Shown in pieces: positions 34,860-43,593 of a stretch of DNA of 64,000 nucleotides. A program made the translations under genes and the position numbers. Under the pieces are notes generated by a model. It had not been told where the DNA came from. It was given only the letters and a program-made list of their open reading frames with translations, and did not search any database. The DNA is from Nostoc sp. KVJ3 (GTDB taxonomy: Bacteria; Cyanobacteriota; Cyanobacteriia; Cyanobacteriales; Nostocaceae). Every line of letters begins with the position of its first letter. Position 1 is the stretch's first letter. The DNA is taken from NCBI RefSeq assembly GCF_026127265.1, contig NZ_WWFG01000005.1, positions 186,001 through 250,000 of the forward strand. The letters are read 5' to 3'.

Positions 34860-36725
34860 ATGAACATTTCCCAGAAAAATCTACCACACAACCAGATCAC
34901 TGCTAACTCGACATTAATTGAAGTGTCATCCTTCCAAGCACCTCTGGCTAGCATTGACTTTGGCAAATTATTTCAGCAGTATAACAATCCCCAAGGTTGG
35001 ATGATGGTAGGTGGAATACTGTTCGTTATACTGTTGTTGCAAATCAGTGGTAGTGGTAAGGGAAAAATTACCACTGGTAAAGTCTCCGGTATTAGCGAGA
35101 AACTAGCAGCAACTAACCTAGCACTCAAGCAAATCAAGGAGTGCAAACACAATAAAGTTACCCTGTGGTCTGGAACTCCTCGCTATTGGGTAAAAGGTAA
35201 ATGGCGAACGCTAATTACTAATCTGCAAACAATGTTAGGTGCATCTCCTACAGTTTGGTTTCCCAATGCCGAAAGGGGAACACTGGTAATAGGTGCGCCT
35301 GGGTCTGGTAAAACCTACTCAACCATAGACCGGATGTTAGAAAGTGCGATGCAGCAAGGTTTTCCGATTTTACTCTACGACAAGAAGGGCGACCAACTAC
35401 GACTCCATGCACCCTTAGCAGCCCGTTATGGCTATAAAGTACGAGTATTTGCCCCCGGTGAACCCTTTAGCGGTGTGATCAATCCTTTGGATTATATGCG
35501 TGATGCACGCGATGGGGTAATGGCGGGGGAAATTGGACAAGTGATTAACCGCAATGCTTCCAGTGGTGGTAAAAGTGATGAGTTCTTTGCTAAAGCCGGT
35601 GACTTGTTAGCTAAAGCACTATTGCAGTTAGTCAAGGGTTCACCTTACCCAGATATGGCGATGCTTTATGCTGTGCTGCGGTTGCCAAAACTGGTGCAAC
35701 GTCTTGACCATGCGGTACAGTCCAAAAGGTTGGATGAATGGGTGGCGACTTCATTTATTCAATTTTTGAGTGCTAAGGATGCAGAGAAGACTATTTCGGG
35801 GATTTTGACCACAGCAGCAGGTACTTTCTCATCTTTCATCCAAGCTGATTTGCTGAGGGCATTTATAGGGAAATCGGATATTCCCACTAAGCTTGAAGGT
35901 AGAGAGATGGTGGTGTTCAAGCTAGATGATGAACGCCGCAGTGTGGTTGGGCCTCTGCTGGCAGCTGCAATGCACTTGATGATTGTCGGTAATTTAAGCC
36001 GTCCGCGCAAAGATCCGTTGATTATTTCTTTGGATGAATTGCCATCTATAAAACTAGACCGCTTACCGCAGTGGATTAATGAATATCGTTCCAATGGTGC
36101 CTGCTTTATTCTGGGTATCCAAAGTTTAGAGCAACTTTACGATATTTATGGAGATAAAATGGGGAGTGCGATCGCATCAGCTTGTAGTACCCATGTTTTG
36201 TTTAATCCTGGTAACTACAAAACGGCTGAGGATTACTCCAAACGCTACGGTGAGAAGGAAGTGCTAATTAAAAATCGTACCACTGGGCGATCGCTTGGCG
36301 GACAAATGAGCCGTTCAATTAGCTGGAGTGAGAATTTACAAAAAATGCCTGTAATCAGTGCTGACGAAATTTTGAAATTTCCTCAAGGCAAGTGCGTAAT
36401 TACCAGTCCTGGTTATAGTTCCGAGGGACAAGCTTCTATTCCTTATCCTTTAATTATTCCGGTGTCCAAAGCCGATGAAAAACGGGCGCATGATAGTGAG
36501 ACTCTTTGGGACACACAAGTTAAACCTGCTTTAGAAAGTCAGGTGACAATTCCAGATATTAAAACGCTAACACAAGCATTACATGAACGGATTGAGTCAG
36601 CAGCGCGGATGTTGCCATTACCAGAAGAAGATGTAGCACCTGCACATGAGTCTAATAGCAGTGAAACTGATGTTTTAGAAAATTTCCCAGCACGAGTTTA
36701 TCAAACACCCGGATTGCAAGGATAA
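34860..36725 (+). CDS. VirD4/TraG-type conjugation coupling ATPase
   Basis: The protein is 621 aa. An N-terminal membrane segment GWMMVGGILFVILLLQISG (about residues 43-61) is followed by Walker A VIGAPGSGKTYST near 144-156 and Walker B LIISLDELPSI near 385-395. The later ACFILGIQSLEQL is typical of the TraG/TraD/VirD4 TraM-recognition domain. Coupling ATPases bring relaxosome DNA to the type IV secretion channel. No relaxase is seen in this window, so the conjugation set is incomplete here. Confidence 0.88.
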   Translation: MNISQKNLPHNQITANSTLIEVSSFQAPLASIDFGKLFQQYNNPQGWMMVGGILFVILLLQISGSGKGKITTGKVSGISEKLAATNLALKQIKECKHNKVTLWSGTPRYWVKGKWRTLITNLQTMLGASPTVWFPNAERGTLVIGAPGSGKTYSTIDRMLESAMQQGFPILLYDKKGDQLRLHAPLAARYGYKVRVFAPGEPFSGVINPLDYMRDARDGVMAGEIGQVINRNASSGGKSDEFFAKAGDLLAKALLQLVKGSPYPDMAMLYAVLRLPKLVQRLDHAVQSKRLDEWVATSFIQFLSAKDAEKTISGILTTAAGTFSSFIQADLLRAFIGKSDIPTKLEGREMVVFKLDDERRSVVGPLLAAAMHLMIVGNLSRPRKDPLIISLDELPSIKLDRLPQWINEYRSNGACFILGIQSLEQLYDIYGDKMGSAIASACSTHVLFNPGNYKTAEDYSKRYGEKEVLIKNRTTGRSLGGQMSRSISWSENLQKMPVISADEILKFPQGKCVITSPGYSSEGQASIPYPLIIPVSKADEKRAHDSETLWDTQVKPALESQVTIPDIKTLTQALHERIESAARMLPLPEEDVAPAHESNSSETDVLENFPARVYQTPGLQG

Positions 36726-36864
36726 GAGACTGGTAGCTTTTAAGAAGCGAAATATTGTTGGATATATTGTTGCTCACAGCGTAGAATGTTCAGGGGGTGT
36801 ATGTTTTCCTGTTGCTAGTAATTTGAGGATAATCTGCGCTTGGTTGAAGTGGTTAAAGCAAGTG

Positions 36865-37518
36865 CTATTTCTCAACATTATTTTGCCATACCTCTTTGAT
36901 AAACTTTTTGAACTCTTCTAGAATCAGAGGTAAATCACTATCAATTTCTTGGGTTTGTTGCCCATTTGTAATTGGACGAAACAGACGACGACCTCGACTA
37001 TCAAAACCAATTTTATCCGCAACTGCCATAAAGATTGAGTAATCTTCTGGTATTGGTAAATCTCCACCTTTGCGCTGAAGAATTAAAAAGCTGGTGATAA
37101 TTCCCAATCCACATTCTACCTGAAAGTTTTCTGTAGGTAACTGAATGGAAGCAATTAGCAAAGCCATGTCTTTTAATAGCCATTGGCGAAAGTGTGCTTG
37201 GTTAGATGAAGACAGAATTCCATTAGATACCAAGATACAGACTATTTCACCAGGTTGTAATTGATTTAAACACTCTTCTACAAATAAGCACTCTTGTTCT
37301 GCTTGGGTTTTCAACTTGGATGTAATAACGTAGCTTCCATCTCCGTGTTTTATCCATTTATAAGCCATCTCAAATCTAGCTAGTTCTGAATCGGAAGTGA
37401 GATTAATTTTGCAATAGGGAGGATTGGCAAGTGCTATAGTAGGCAAGGAAATTGGCAGAGGAGGATTACTGACACAATTTTGAAATAGTTGTTGCCACTC
37501 AGTAATTTGAATTTCCAT
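36865..37518 (-). CDS. Adenine DNA methyltransferase, catalytic half
   Basis: The protein is about 217 aa. ALANPPYCKI near residues 30-39 is motif IV (NPPY) of N6-adenine methyltransferases. The later LQPGEIVCILVSNGIL and FLILQR fit the family's downstream strands. There is no motif I (SAM-binding) here; it is in the gene upstream, whose TGA overlaps this ATG as TGATG, so the two are translationally coupled. Together they look like one N-6 methylase divided into two chains. A TTG one codon earlier gives the alternative start. Confidence 0.7.
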   Translation of the reverse strand: MEIQITEWQQLFQNCVSNPPLPISLPTIALANPPYCKINLTSDSELARFEMAYKWIKHGDGSYVITSKLKTQAEQECLFVEECLNQLQPGEIVCILVSNGILSSSNQAHFRQWLLKDMALLIASIQLPTENFQVECGLGIITSFLILQRKGGDLPIPEDYSIFMAVADKIGFDSRGRRLFRPITNGQQTQEIDSDLPLILEEFKKFIKEVWQNNVEK

Positions 37519-38390
37519 CAAAATAAACTTCCTTGCAACATATTTTGTGCTTTAGTATTTTCGTATTTGATACCATTAATCAGCAAACTATTATTTAGCT
37601 TCGGTTTAGGTGTTGATGCAGGAGTTTCATATTTTAAATTTGGTCGAATAAAAGAAATACCCTTGCCAGTCAGGGTGTCTCCGATGACTAAATCTCCACC
37701 CAAACTAGGAATAGGCAATGCCAAGTAGGGAGCGTAAAGCATGAAGTTTAAACTTGCTATTTTTATTAGTAGCGAATCCCACTCCCAGCCTGTCAAACTG
37801 ATGGCATAATTGGACATTTCCAATGCTAATCTTCCTGTACCAAGTGCTGGTTCATATATATGAAATGGTGCTATTGCAGCAGAACTGTCAACTGCTGCAA
37901 TAGCCATTGTCCTGGCTGTCCAAGTAGGAGTAGGATAGAATTTAGCTCTCGATTGTCCGTAACGATTAGCAGCTAACAAATGACCGAAGTAATCGAAGGG
38001 ACAAGAAATCAAAAGCTTCAGTTCCAGTTCTTGAATAAGACGATTACTCGCACCGTTATATTCCTCTGGCTCATAAGGCAATTTAGCAATGCTGGGATGC
38101 CCTAGAGCATAAAGTAACCAGTCAGTGAAATAGGGAATAAATCTGGAAGGACTGTCACATCCACCTTTAGGAATAGATTGCAGACAGCTTGAGAGCATCT
38201 GTAAAACTTGAGGATGTCCTAAGTCTAAAAACTCAGTTTGTGGTATTTCTTTAGGTAGTTCTCCAGTTTCCATTGTCCATCGCCATTGCTCCCACCTACC
38301 TTGATATTCATCATCTAATTTCAGTAGTTTTGATAATAGCCATCCATGTTCAACAGTTGATTTTAGTACCATTGGGATTATCTGTAACAA
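37518..38390 (-). CDS. Adenine DNA methyltransferase, SAM-binding half
   Basis: The protein is 290 aa. FYPTPTWTARTMA followed by IYEPALGTGRLALEM (about residues 150-190) is motif I of class I methyltransferases, and GWEWDSLLIKIASLNF is the acidic loop after it. GDLVIGDTLTG follows. The catalytic NPPY motif is absent and lies in the downstream coupled gene. The last residues are MLQGSLF, a weak clamp-binding-like tail. A -1 shift on the run TTATTTT at the end would fuse the two chains. Confidence 0.7.
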   Translation of the reverse strand: MLQIIPMVLKSTVEHGWLLSKLLKLDDEYQGRWEQWRWTMETGELPKEIPQTEFLDLGHPQVLQMLSSCLQSIPKGGCDSPSRFIPYFTDWLLYALGHPSIAKLPYEPEEYNGASNRLIQELELKLLISCPFDYFGHLLAANRYGQSRAKFYPTPTWTARTMAIAAVDSSAAIAPFHIYEPALGTGRLALEMSNYAISLTGWEWDSLLIKIASLNFMLYAPYLALPIPSLGGDLVIGDTLTGKGISFIRPNLKYETPASTPKPKLNNSLLINGIKYENTKAQNMLQGSLF

Positions 38391-38420
38391 GCATTTGCCA
38401 ATGGCAGAGGCATTAGCCTC

Positions 38421-39077
38421 TTAAATCTTGACTTCTGGAATAGCTTCTAAATTGACCATTGACGATAACTCAGGAATGACTATGTTTGATTGTGATTTGT
38501 TATCTGGAGATTGAGTCAGTAGTTTAATTAACCATTTTTCAGTCTGCATCTGATCCTTTTTATTCCAGCGTACATTTAATCTTTGGGCTGGTTTCACAGG
38601 ATGTAATGCTAAAACTACGAGTTGTATTTGGTTAGGAGTAACTGAGTATTGTCTAGCCGTAGTCCACAGCTTCACCCGGTCTTGCCAGCTTAAATATGGA
38701 TGGCGTACAGCCCATTCATAAAGCCTTGGAATACCTTGCTTAAATGCTATATTTGTTAATACTTGAATAAAGTGCTTATCATCATTAATTGCAAGAGGTG
38801 CAATAACTGGATTATCGACTAATAACTTCTTGCGAGATTGAAATATTTCTGGTGCAAGTTCCTGTATTTGATAAACCCACTGAGCAATTTGAGGATAGGC
38901 ATTTAATAAAGGTTCTACAGTCAGTCCTAAAAATAGTTGTCTCATCACCAAAGAGAAGTTATCTGCAACTATAGAGTCAAAGGCAGAGCTATTTGGATGA
39001 TATTTTTGACTGGGGAATAGGACTTGTTGCTGTGTTTTAGTAATTTGTTGAATATCGGCAAGATTAATTACTGGCAT
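38421..39077 (-). CDS. Hypothetical protein upstream of split methyltransferase
   Basis: This protein is about 218 aa from the ATG at 39077 (MPVINLADIQQI). An upstream start at 39164 would add 29 residues of poor quality. It is mainly helical with no recognised motif. It is 30 bp from the methyltransferase pair on the same strand, so it is probably part of that operon. Confidence 0.5.
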   Translation of the reverse strand: MPVINLADIQQITKTQQQVLFPSQKYHPNSSAFDSIVADNFSLVMRQLFLGLTVEPLLNAYPQIAQWVYQIQELAPEIFQSRKKLLVDNPVIAPLAINDDKHFIQVLTNIAFKQGIPRLYEWAVRHPYLSWQDRVKLWTTARQYSVTPNQIQLVVLALHPVKPAQRLNVRWNKKDQMQTEKWLIKLLTQSPDNKSQSNIVIPELSSMVNLEAIPEVKI

Positions 39078-39138
39078 GGTGGAGAGAATATAACATCTCT
39101 CCCATGCAGCGGTAAGCTGCAAATTAATTATACGTACA

Positions 39139-39291
39139 GCCAAGATACAAGAATTAGCTGTCAATCAAGGACATACACCTATTCGTCAGGCAGTCATTGA
39201 TTACAGCATATTATATTTAGAGATCGATCAGATTGTTCGGCGGTTGAGTGCGATGCAATCAGCGATGATACGGTTAATATCAGGTAAATAA
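39139..39291 (+). pseudogene. C-terminal relic of an unknown gene
   Basis: The frame reads AKIQELAVNQGHTPIRQAVI then RRLSAMQSAMIRLISGK to a TAA. It looks like the C-terminal end of a helical protein, and no in-frame start is visible. It is probably the remains of a gene cut by rearrangement. Confidence 0.35.
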
Positions 39292-39769
39292 AGCACATCT
39301 AATAAGAACTGTAAAATTACTGCACTAAATCTGAAGCAGTATTGTATTGTCACTTTGGATATTATTCAGTCTATTAGAGCTTCAATATGCGATCGCTCCG
39401 TTTTATTTTTATTGCTCTCATTACTTCTTTATTTGTTACAAATGTTGTTTTTCTGCGAAGAACTCTCTCCGTCCTGCTCTGTGGCGTTCTGAGCTTTAAC
39501 TCAACCAGTTGTTATAGCTTCTCAAATTATTATTTGGTTGAATTAACACTAAGTATAAAAGACTAATTGTAGATATTTTTGTTAACAATCGTCAAATGGC
39601 TTGCTATTAATCTTTTTGAGATATCTCATCAAGATGAATTCTCGTGGCTACCAGCACATATTTAGTAAATAAAGTCACGTCTTACTTAGATTTTATTTTT
39701 GCGATCGCTTGTTTTTTACTGGATCTGACAAAACCGCATTGCTCCCCCGGACTGGCCTGTCAACCATAG
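39292..39769. other. Gene-poor stretch left of the ubiquitin-like island
   Basis: No supported gene is seen. A 59-codon plus-strand frame at 39387-39566 encodes a hydrophobic peptide (MRSLRFIFIALITSLFV), but it starts on a HIP1 site and has no ribosome-binding site. Another HIP1 is at 39700. The GC-richer island begins soon after 39720. Confidence 0.3.
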
Positions 39770-40366
39770 CTATGCTCGACGAGATAGCTGTTTCTCTACA
39801 CCCGTTATGCGTAGTCGATACCTGTACAAATCCTTGCTGACACCAAAATAATCGGCAGCAGCTTCAATATCCATATTCTGGCGATGACTGGCAGCGATGG
39901 CCGATCTAGGAAGTAATAGACAAGCACCCAGCCAATCGGCTTCCGCCTCCTGGCGCTTATCAAATGTACGAAAACCTATGCCAGTATTGTCAGATACAAT
40001 TATTTGACATGCTTCATGGTTAAGAATGATGTGAGCCAGCTCGTGCATCAAATCGTTGGCTTGGCGAGCAACCGAATGGGACGGATTGAGTACAATAATA
40101 TCCTTTGTTCCTGAGCAGACGGCAACAGCAGACCATTCATCACCTTCCGATGATTGAAGATAATGAAGCGTTTCACCAGGCAAGCCTGGCACATTACCCA
40201 AATCCCAAATAAATACGTCTAAATATTTTGCTACTTCACGTGCAGGCAGTGGATCTATATCTTTCAAACCCAGATGTGACCTGATCTGAATGGAGGTGTT
40301 TTCGCATCGTGTCTTAAAACCTCGAACGAACAGTGCTTCATCACCTTTGGATATTGGGCCAATCAT
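39770..40366 (-). CDS. ImmA/IrrE metallopeptidase
   Basis: The protein is 198 aa. DLMHELAHIILNHEA holds the HExxH zinc site (about residues 108-113), and DKRQEAEADWLGACLLLP supplies the downstream Glu. ImmA-type proteases cleave a cognate HTH repressor after a stress signal. The start overlaps the stop of the XRE gene by ATGA. Together with the palindromic operators and the divergent ubiquitin-like operon, this forms a classic repressor/anti-repressor switch. Confidence 0.85.
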   Translation of the reverse strand: MIGPISKGDEALFVRGFKTRCENTSIQIRSHLGLKDIDPLPAREVAKYLDVFIWDLGNVPGLPGETLHYLQSSEGDEWSAVAVCSGTKDIIVLNPSHSVARQANDLMHELAHIILNHEACQIIVSDNTGIGFRTFDKRQEAEADWLGACLLLPRSAIAASHRQNMDIEAAADYFGVSKDLYRYRLRITGVEKQLSRRA

Positions 40367-40728
40367 TCGTCATCCTCTGCTATGGCAGCTTGATGAATAG
40401 CAAGAATCAATTCTCCTAAATGTTGTGCGGTCTTTGGACTCATTGTCTTGCCTGCCTTAAAGTGAGCGAGCATCACCGTCTGGTTTTGGCTGGGCTTAGA
40501 TGCAGTTTCTTTTTCTTCATGCTCCGTATAACCAAGAAATTCACCAGGATTGATCCCGAGCCAAGCACAAATTTTTGTAAAGGATTCAAGATCAGGCTGC
40601 TTTCCTGCTTCAACCCGTGATAGCGTTGCCGCACTGATATTCATTTCTGCTGCAACTTGTCTCAGTCCTCTGCTGCCTCTTTGTTTCTTTATAAGGGGGC
40701 CAAGTTGCTCAAGTGTAAGCCGGGCCAT
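40363..40728 (-). CDS. XRE-family repressor
   Basis: The protein is 121 aa. The N-terminal helix-turn-helix is RQVAAEMNISAATLSRVEAGKQ (about residues 22-43), and a C-terminal helical region follows. It is predicted to bind the palindromes at 40761-40827 and to control both its own operon and the divergent poly-ubiquitin operon. Cleavage by the coupled ImmA protein would relieve repression. Confidence 0.85.
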   Translation of the reverse strand: MARLTLEQLGPLIKKQRGSRGLRQVAAEMNISAATLSRVEAGKQPDLESFTKICAWLGINPGEFLGYTEHEEKETASKPSQNQTVMLAHFKAGKTMSPKTAQHLGELILAIHQAAIAEDDE

Positions 40729-40760
40729 AAAAAAGTTCCTTTCCTGTGTGTTTCACTATT

Positions 40761-40827
40761 GCAACATTGTTGCACATGTGATATAAAAGAATTGAATCAT
40801 TAAAGCAACGTTGTTGCAGTGCTGCAA
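40761..40827. promoter_or_regulatory. Palindromic operators in a divergent promoter region
   Basis: GCAACATTGTTGC (40761-40773) and GCAACGTTGTTGC (40805-40817) are near-identical dyads 44 bp apart, four helical turns. A third dyad, TTGCAGTGCTGCAA (40814-40827), overlaps the second. They lie between the XRE gene and the ubiquitin-like gene, and are the likely binding sites of the XRE protein. Confidence 0.75.
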
Positions 40828-40895
40828 TAGCTTCACTGTACCACGATCCGCATTAGAGGTTTATATCTGATTAATTTTTAGGTGTAAGATGGATT

Positions 40896-41369
40896 ATGAG
40901 TGAAAAAGAACACATGCATGACGCAAAGCATGGTAAAGTCCGCGTCCACATTGATCGTAGACAGCACGAGTCGCCGAACCCGACAACAGGTTCAGCACTT
41001 TATCGACTTGGAGACATTCCACATGGATTTGAACTGTTTCGGGAGGTGGAAGGCAACCAGGAAGATAAAGCCATTCCGAATGACGGAAATGAAATCCATC
41101 TCAGAGAAGACGAGCATTTTTACAGCGCCGTCCCGGAATTCAAGATCATCGTTAACGGAGAGCAGAAGGTTGTGCATAAGGATGTTCTCACCTTTCAGGA
41201 AGTGGTAGCGCTTGCCTTCAATCCGCTGCCGCAGGGAGCAAACATCCTTATCAAAGTCAAGTACGAGCATGGGCCGCACGTCAACCACGAAGGTTCGTTG
41301 CAGCCTGGCGGCGAGGTTCGGATCAAAAGCGGAATGAGGTTCCATGTCACAGCCACTAATCAGTCATAG
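40896..41369 (+). CDS. Multi-ubiquitin-like protein
   Basis: This 157-aa protein contains two beta-grasp-like units: about residues 13-68 (VRVHIDRRQ ... LREDEHFYSA) and 74-153 (FKIIVNGEQKVVHKDVLTFQ ... GMRFHVT). It matches the bacterial multiubiquitin family that travels with ThiF-type E1 enzymes. It does not end in GG, so conjugation through a simple C-terminal glycine is not evident. It overlaps the E1-like gene by 26 bp. Base composition is clearly richer in G+C than the host. Confidence 0.8.
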   Translation: MSEKEHMHDAKHGKVRVHIDRRQHESPNPTTGSALYRLGDIPHGFELFREVEGNQEDKAIPNDGNEIHLREDEHFYSAVPEFKIIVNGEQKVVHKDVLTFQEVVALAFNPLPQGANILIKVKYEHGPHVNHEGSLQPGGEVRIKSGMRFHVTATNQS

Positions 41370-42528
41370 CCCCGACCTTCAAAAGCTGAGGAACGAGGGC
41401 TTTGATATTCAAGTCAAATCGACTTGTCTGTTGGTGAAGGATGTCCCGTATGTCAACGCTAACCGCGAGGTGAAACGGGGCATCCTTATCTCCAAACTGA
41501 CATCAACCATAGCCCCTGTAGGACGCCCAGCCGATCACACTATTTATTTCCAGGGTGAGCATCCTTGTGATAGCGACGGCAATAAGCTAGAGGCCATTGC
41601 CAATTCCACCCAATCTTTCCATTTAGGGGATGGGGTAGATGCTGACCATAAGTTCTCTGCGAAGCCGATGTCCGGCTACTATGAAAACTATTACGCCAAA
41701 GTAACATCCTACGTTGACCGGATTTCTGATCCGGCGGCCATTGTTCAGCCAGGCGTAACGGCAAAGACATTTGCCGTAGTCGAGCCTGAAGATGAAAGCT
41801 CCGTCTTTCAGTACGACGATACGTCCTCCACACGGGCGGAAATCACGGATGTTACAAACAAGCTTAAGATTCAAAAGCTCGCGATTATAGGTCTCGGCGG
41901 AACGGGTTCTTACGTGCTGGACATGGTTGCCAAAACCCCAGTCAACGAGATACATCTATACGATAAAGACCTACTCCTCCAGCACAATGCCTTTCGAGCG
42001 CCGGGCGCACCGTCTGCCGAAGAATTGCACCAGCACCCCTATAAGGTAGACTATTACAAGTCCATTTACTCTAAGATGCATAAAGGGGTTATCGCTCACC
42101 CGTATCATATCACCGGGGACACTGTAAGCGAACTAAGAGATATGCAAATGGTATTCATTTGCATGGACAAAGCCAGCCCAAAGCAGGTTATTGTAGAGAA
42201 GCTTGAAGAATTCGGCATCCCGTTTATTGATGTTGGTATGGGGGTTGTTCTCACCTCCGGGAGCTTAGGCGGCATCTTGTCTGTTACTCTAAGCACTCCT
42301 CAGCAGCGAGAGCATGTGAGGGAAAACAATCGCATTTCTTTTGCTGACGGCGACGCCCCAGGCGAGTACAACACCAACATTCAGATTGCTGATCTCAATG
42401 CGTTCAATGCCGTGCTAGCGGTCATCAAATGGAAAAAGCTTTGTGGTTTTTATCATGATCACGAGCATGAACACCACAGTTCTTATCTGATCGGAAGCAA
42501 CAAAGTATTGAGCGAAGATAAAGCATGA
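41344..42528 (+). CDS. E1-like ThiF adenylyltransferase with N-terminal DUF6791-type domain
   Basis: The protein is 394 aa. Residues about 1-170 form a domain resembling DUF6791, with YFQGEHPCDSDG near 68-79 recalling an E2-like active-site neighbourhood. The E1 Rossmann fold starts with KLAIIGLGGTGSYVLDMV (about 178-195, the ATP-binding GxGGxG), followed by IHLYDKDLL and VFICMDKAS. E1-like enzymes adenylate the C-terminus of ubiquitin-like proteins. The E2-like reading of the N-terminus is inference. It is coupled both upstream and downstream by overlaps. Confidence 0.8.
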   Translation: MSQPLISHSPDLQKLRNEGFDIQVKSTCLLVKDVPYVNANREVKRGILISKLTSTIAPVGRPADHTIYFQGEHPCDSDGNKLEAIANSTQSFHLGDGVDADHKFSAKPMSGYYENYYAKVTSYVDRISDPAAIVQPGVTAKTFAVVEPEDESSVFQYDDTSSTRAEITDVTNKLKIQKLAIIGLGGTGSYVLDMVAKTPVNEIHLYDKDLLLQHNAFRAPGAPSAEELHQHPYKVDYYKSIYSKMHKGVIAHPYHITGDTVSELRDMQMVFICMDKASPKQVIVEKLEEFGIPFIDVGMGVVLTSGSLGGILSVTLSTPQQREHVRENNRISFADGDAPGEYNTNIQIADLNAFNAVLAVIKWKKLCGFYHDHEHEHHSSYLIGSNKVLSEDKA

Positions 42529-42983
42529 ACCGACTCAATGCTATAGAGCATCAATTTGTTGAATTTATCCCTTCCGAACTTAAGGAGGGGATTATCTACG
42601 TGTCAATAGCTTACACAACTGCCGTTCATAAGTGCTGTTGCGGATGCGGCAATAAAGTCGTTACCCCAATAACGCCGACCGATTGGAAGTTGATTTTTGA
42701 CGGCAAGACAATCTCACTTACGCCCTCCATCGGCAATTGGAGCTTTCCGTGTCGCTCGCATTACTGGGTAAAGCGTAATAAAATTCGGTGGGCTGAAGAT
42801 TGGTCAGATAAGCAGGTAGACGCCGGTAGAAAACGTGAAGAGGCTGCTACACAACATTACTATGATGCTGCCCAGCCACCGACAGTTGAAATGCCTGCCA
42901 CGGAGCGGAACCAGAAACCAAAACTTGGTTTCCGGCAGATAATAAAGCAATGGTGGTCGAACCTTATCAAGCGATCACACTAA
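42525..42983 (+). CDS. DUF6527-type zinc protein of the ubiquitin-like operon
   Basis: The protein is 152 aa. HKCCCGCGNK and FPCRSHYWV give a likely Cys/His zinc site (about residues 36-45 and 82-90). This matches DUF6527, which is regularly encoded beside multiubiquitin and ThiF genes. Its role is unproven; a binuclear or treble-clef zinc domain, as in ligases, is one possibility. The start overlaps the E1 stop by ATGA, and a terminator follows. Confidence 0.75.
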   Translation: MNRLNAIEHQFVEFIPSELKEGIIYVSIAYTTAVHKCCCGCGNKVVTPITPTDWKLIFDGKTISLTPSIGNWSFPCRSHYWVKRNKIRWAEDWSDKQVDAGRKREEAATQHYYDAAQPPTVEMPATERNQKPKLGFRQIIKQWWSNLIKRSH

Positions 42984-42995
42984 AAAACAGTTTAA

Positions 42996-43024
42996 GACGG
43001 GATTTCATCTTATCCCGCTTTTTT
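42996..43024 (+). terminator. Rho-independent terminator
   Basis: CGGGAT and ATCCCG form a stem with an 8-nt loop followed by CTTTTTT, 15 bp after the stop of the DUF6527 gene. It closes the ubiquitin-like operon. Confidence 0.85.
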
Positions 43025-43133
43025 GCTTCCAGAACGTTGGTATCGAAAATGACACGCAACAAAACTCCTGTCAGGACTGCAACAGATCGTTCAGCTTCTC
43101 CGGCGTCATGCCGTTTCCTGCCGCTGCAAGTTA

Positions 43134-43496
43134 TTAAGTTATCACGCTTAAAGTCGCTCCGGTGATCCCGACAAAAGCGAGATAGCTCTCCCCTTCCATA
43201 GAAAAGACGCGTTCGGTTTTTACATCAGGCAAAAACCGCTTAAGCACCTGTTCCCACTCCGCCATTGCCTCCGGGGGGATTTTGCTCTCAGGCAAGAGAG
43301 CTACCGGCCTCTCGAAGTGGTCATTCGCCAGTTCCACTTTTCTTATGGGTTCCGAAGAGGTGAATTCCTGAAGCACACTCGCATCCTGCGTGAGAACGAA
43401 ACGCTCCTCGATCGCGCGCAGTTCCCTCTCGCGCGCTTCGAGACGCGCCAGCTCTTCGAGCAGTTCCGATATATTGGAACAAGCCTGGAATGACAC
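43134..43496 (-). CDS. Uncertain GC-rich frame at the island's right edge
   Basis: This 120-aa frame is open, opposite to the ubiquitin-like operon. It begins at a GTG that lies in host-like sequence and then reads ELLEELARLEARERELRAI, a coiled coil, and a C-terminal PEAMAEWEQVLKRFLPD. Its G+C is high. It may be an island gene truncated at its 5' end by the junction near 43470. Its function is unknown. Confidence 0.35.
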   Translation of the reverse strand: MSFQACSNISELLEELARLEARERELRAIEERFVLTQDASVLQEFTSSEPIRKVELANDHFERPVALLPESKIPPEAMAEWEQVLKRFLPDVKTERVFSMEGESYLAFVGITGATLSVIT

Positions 43497-43587
43497 AGAA
43501 GCTAAAAACCAGATTATTCAAGAACTTGATACTTGGTCAGACAGTGTTTTGCAAATGTCAAAATTACCTGCTGTACAACAATCCTAA
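43474..43587 (+). pseudogene. C-terminal stub of a host gene cut by the island
   Basis: The frame LEQAWNDTEAKNQIIQELDTW ending LQMSKLPAVQQS is AT-rich and host-like. It terminates at a TAA directly before the next gene. Upstream of 43470 the same frame becomes GC-rich and Arg/Ser-rich, so the N-terminal part has been replaced by island DNA. Confidence 0.5.
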
Positions 43588-43593
43588 GTGATA

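Noticed and set aside
39387..39566. 59-aa hydrophobic peptide, considered as a small membrane toxin
   Set aside because: It has no ribosome-binding site, begins on a HIP1 word, and the length is easily reached by chance in AT-rich DNA.
40896..41208. Alternative 102-aa frame overlapping the ubiquitin-like gene
   Set aside because: The in-frame beta-grasp units and coupling to the E1 gene support the 157-aa frame instead.
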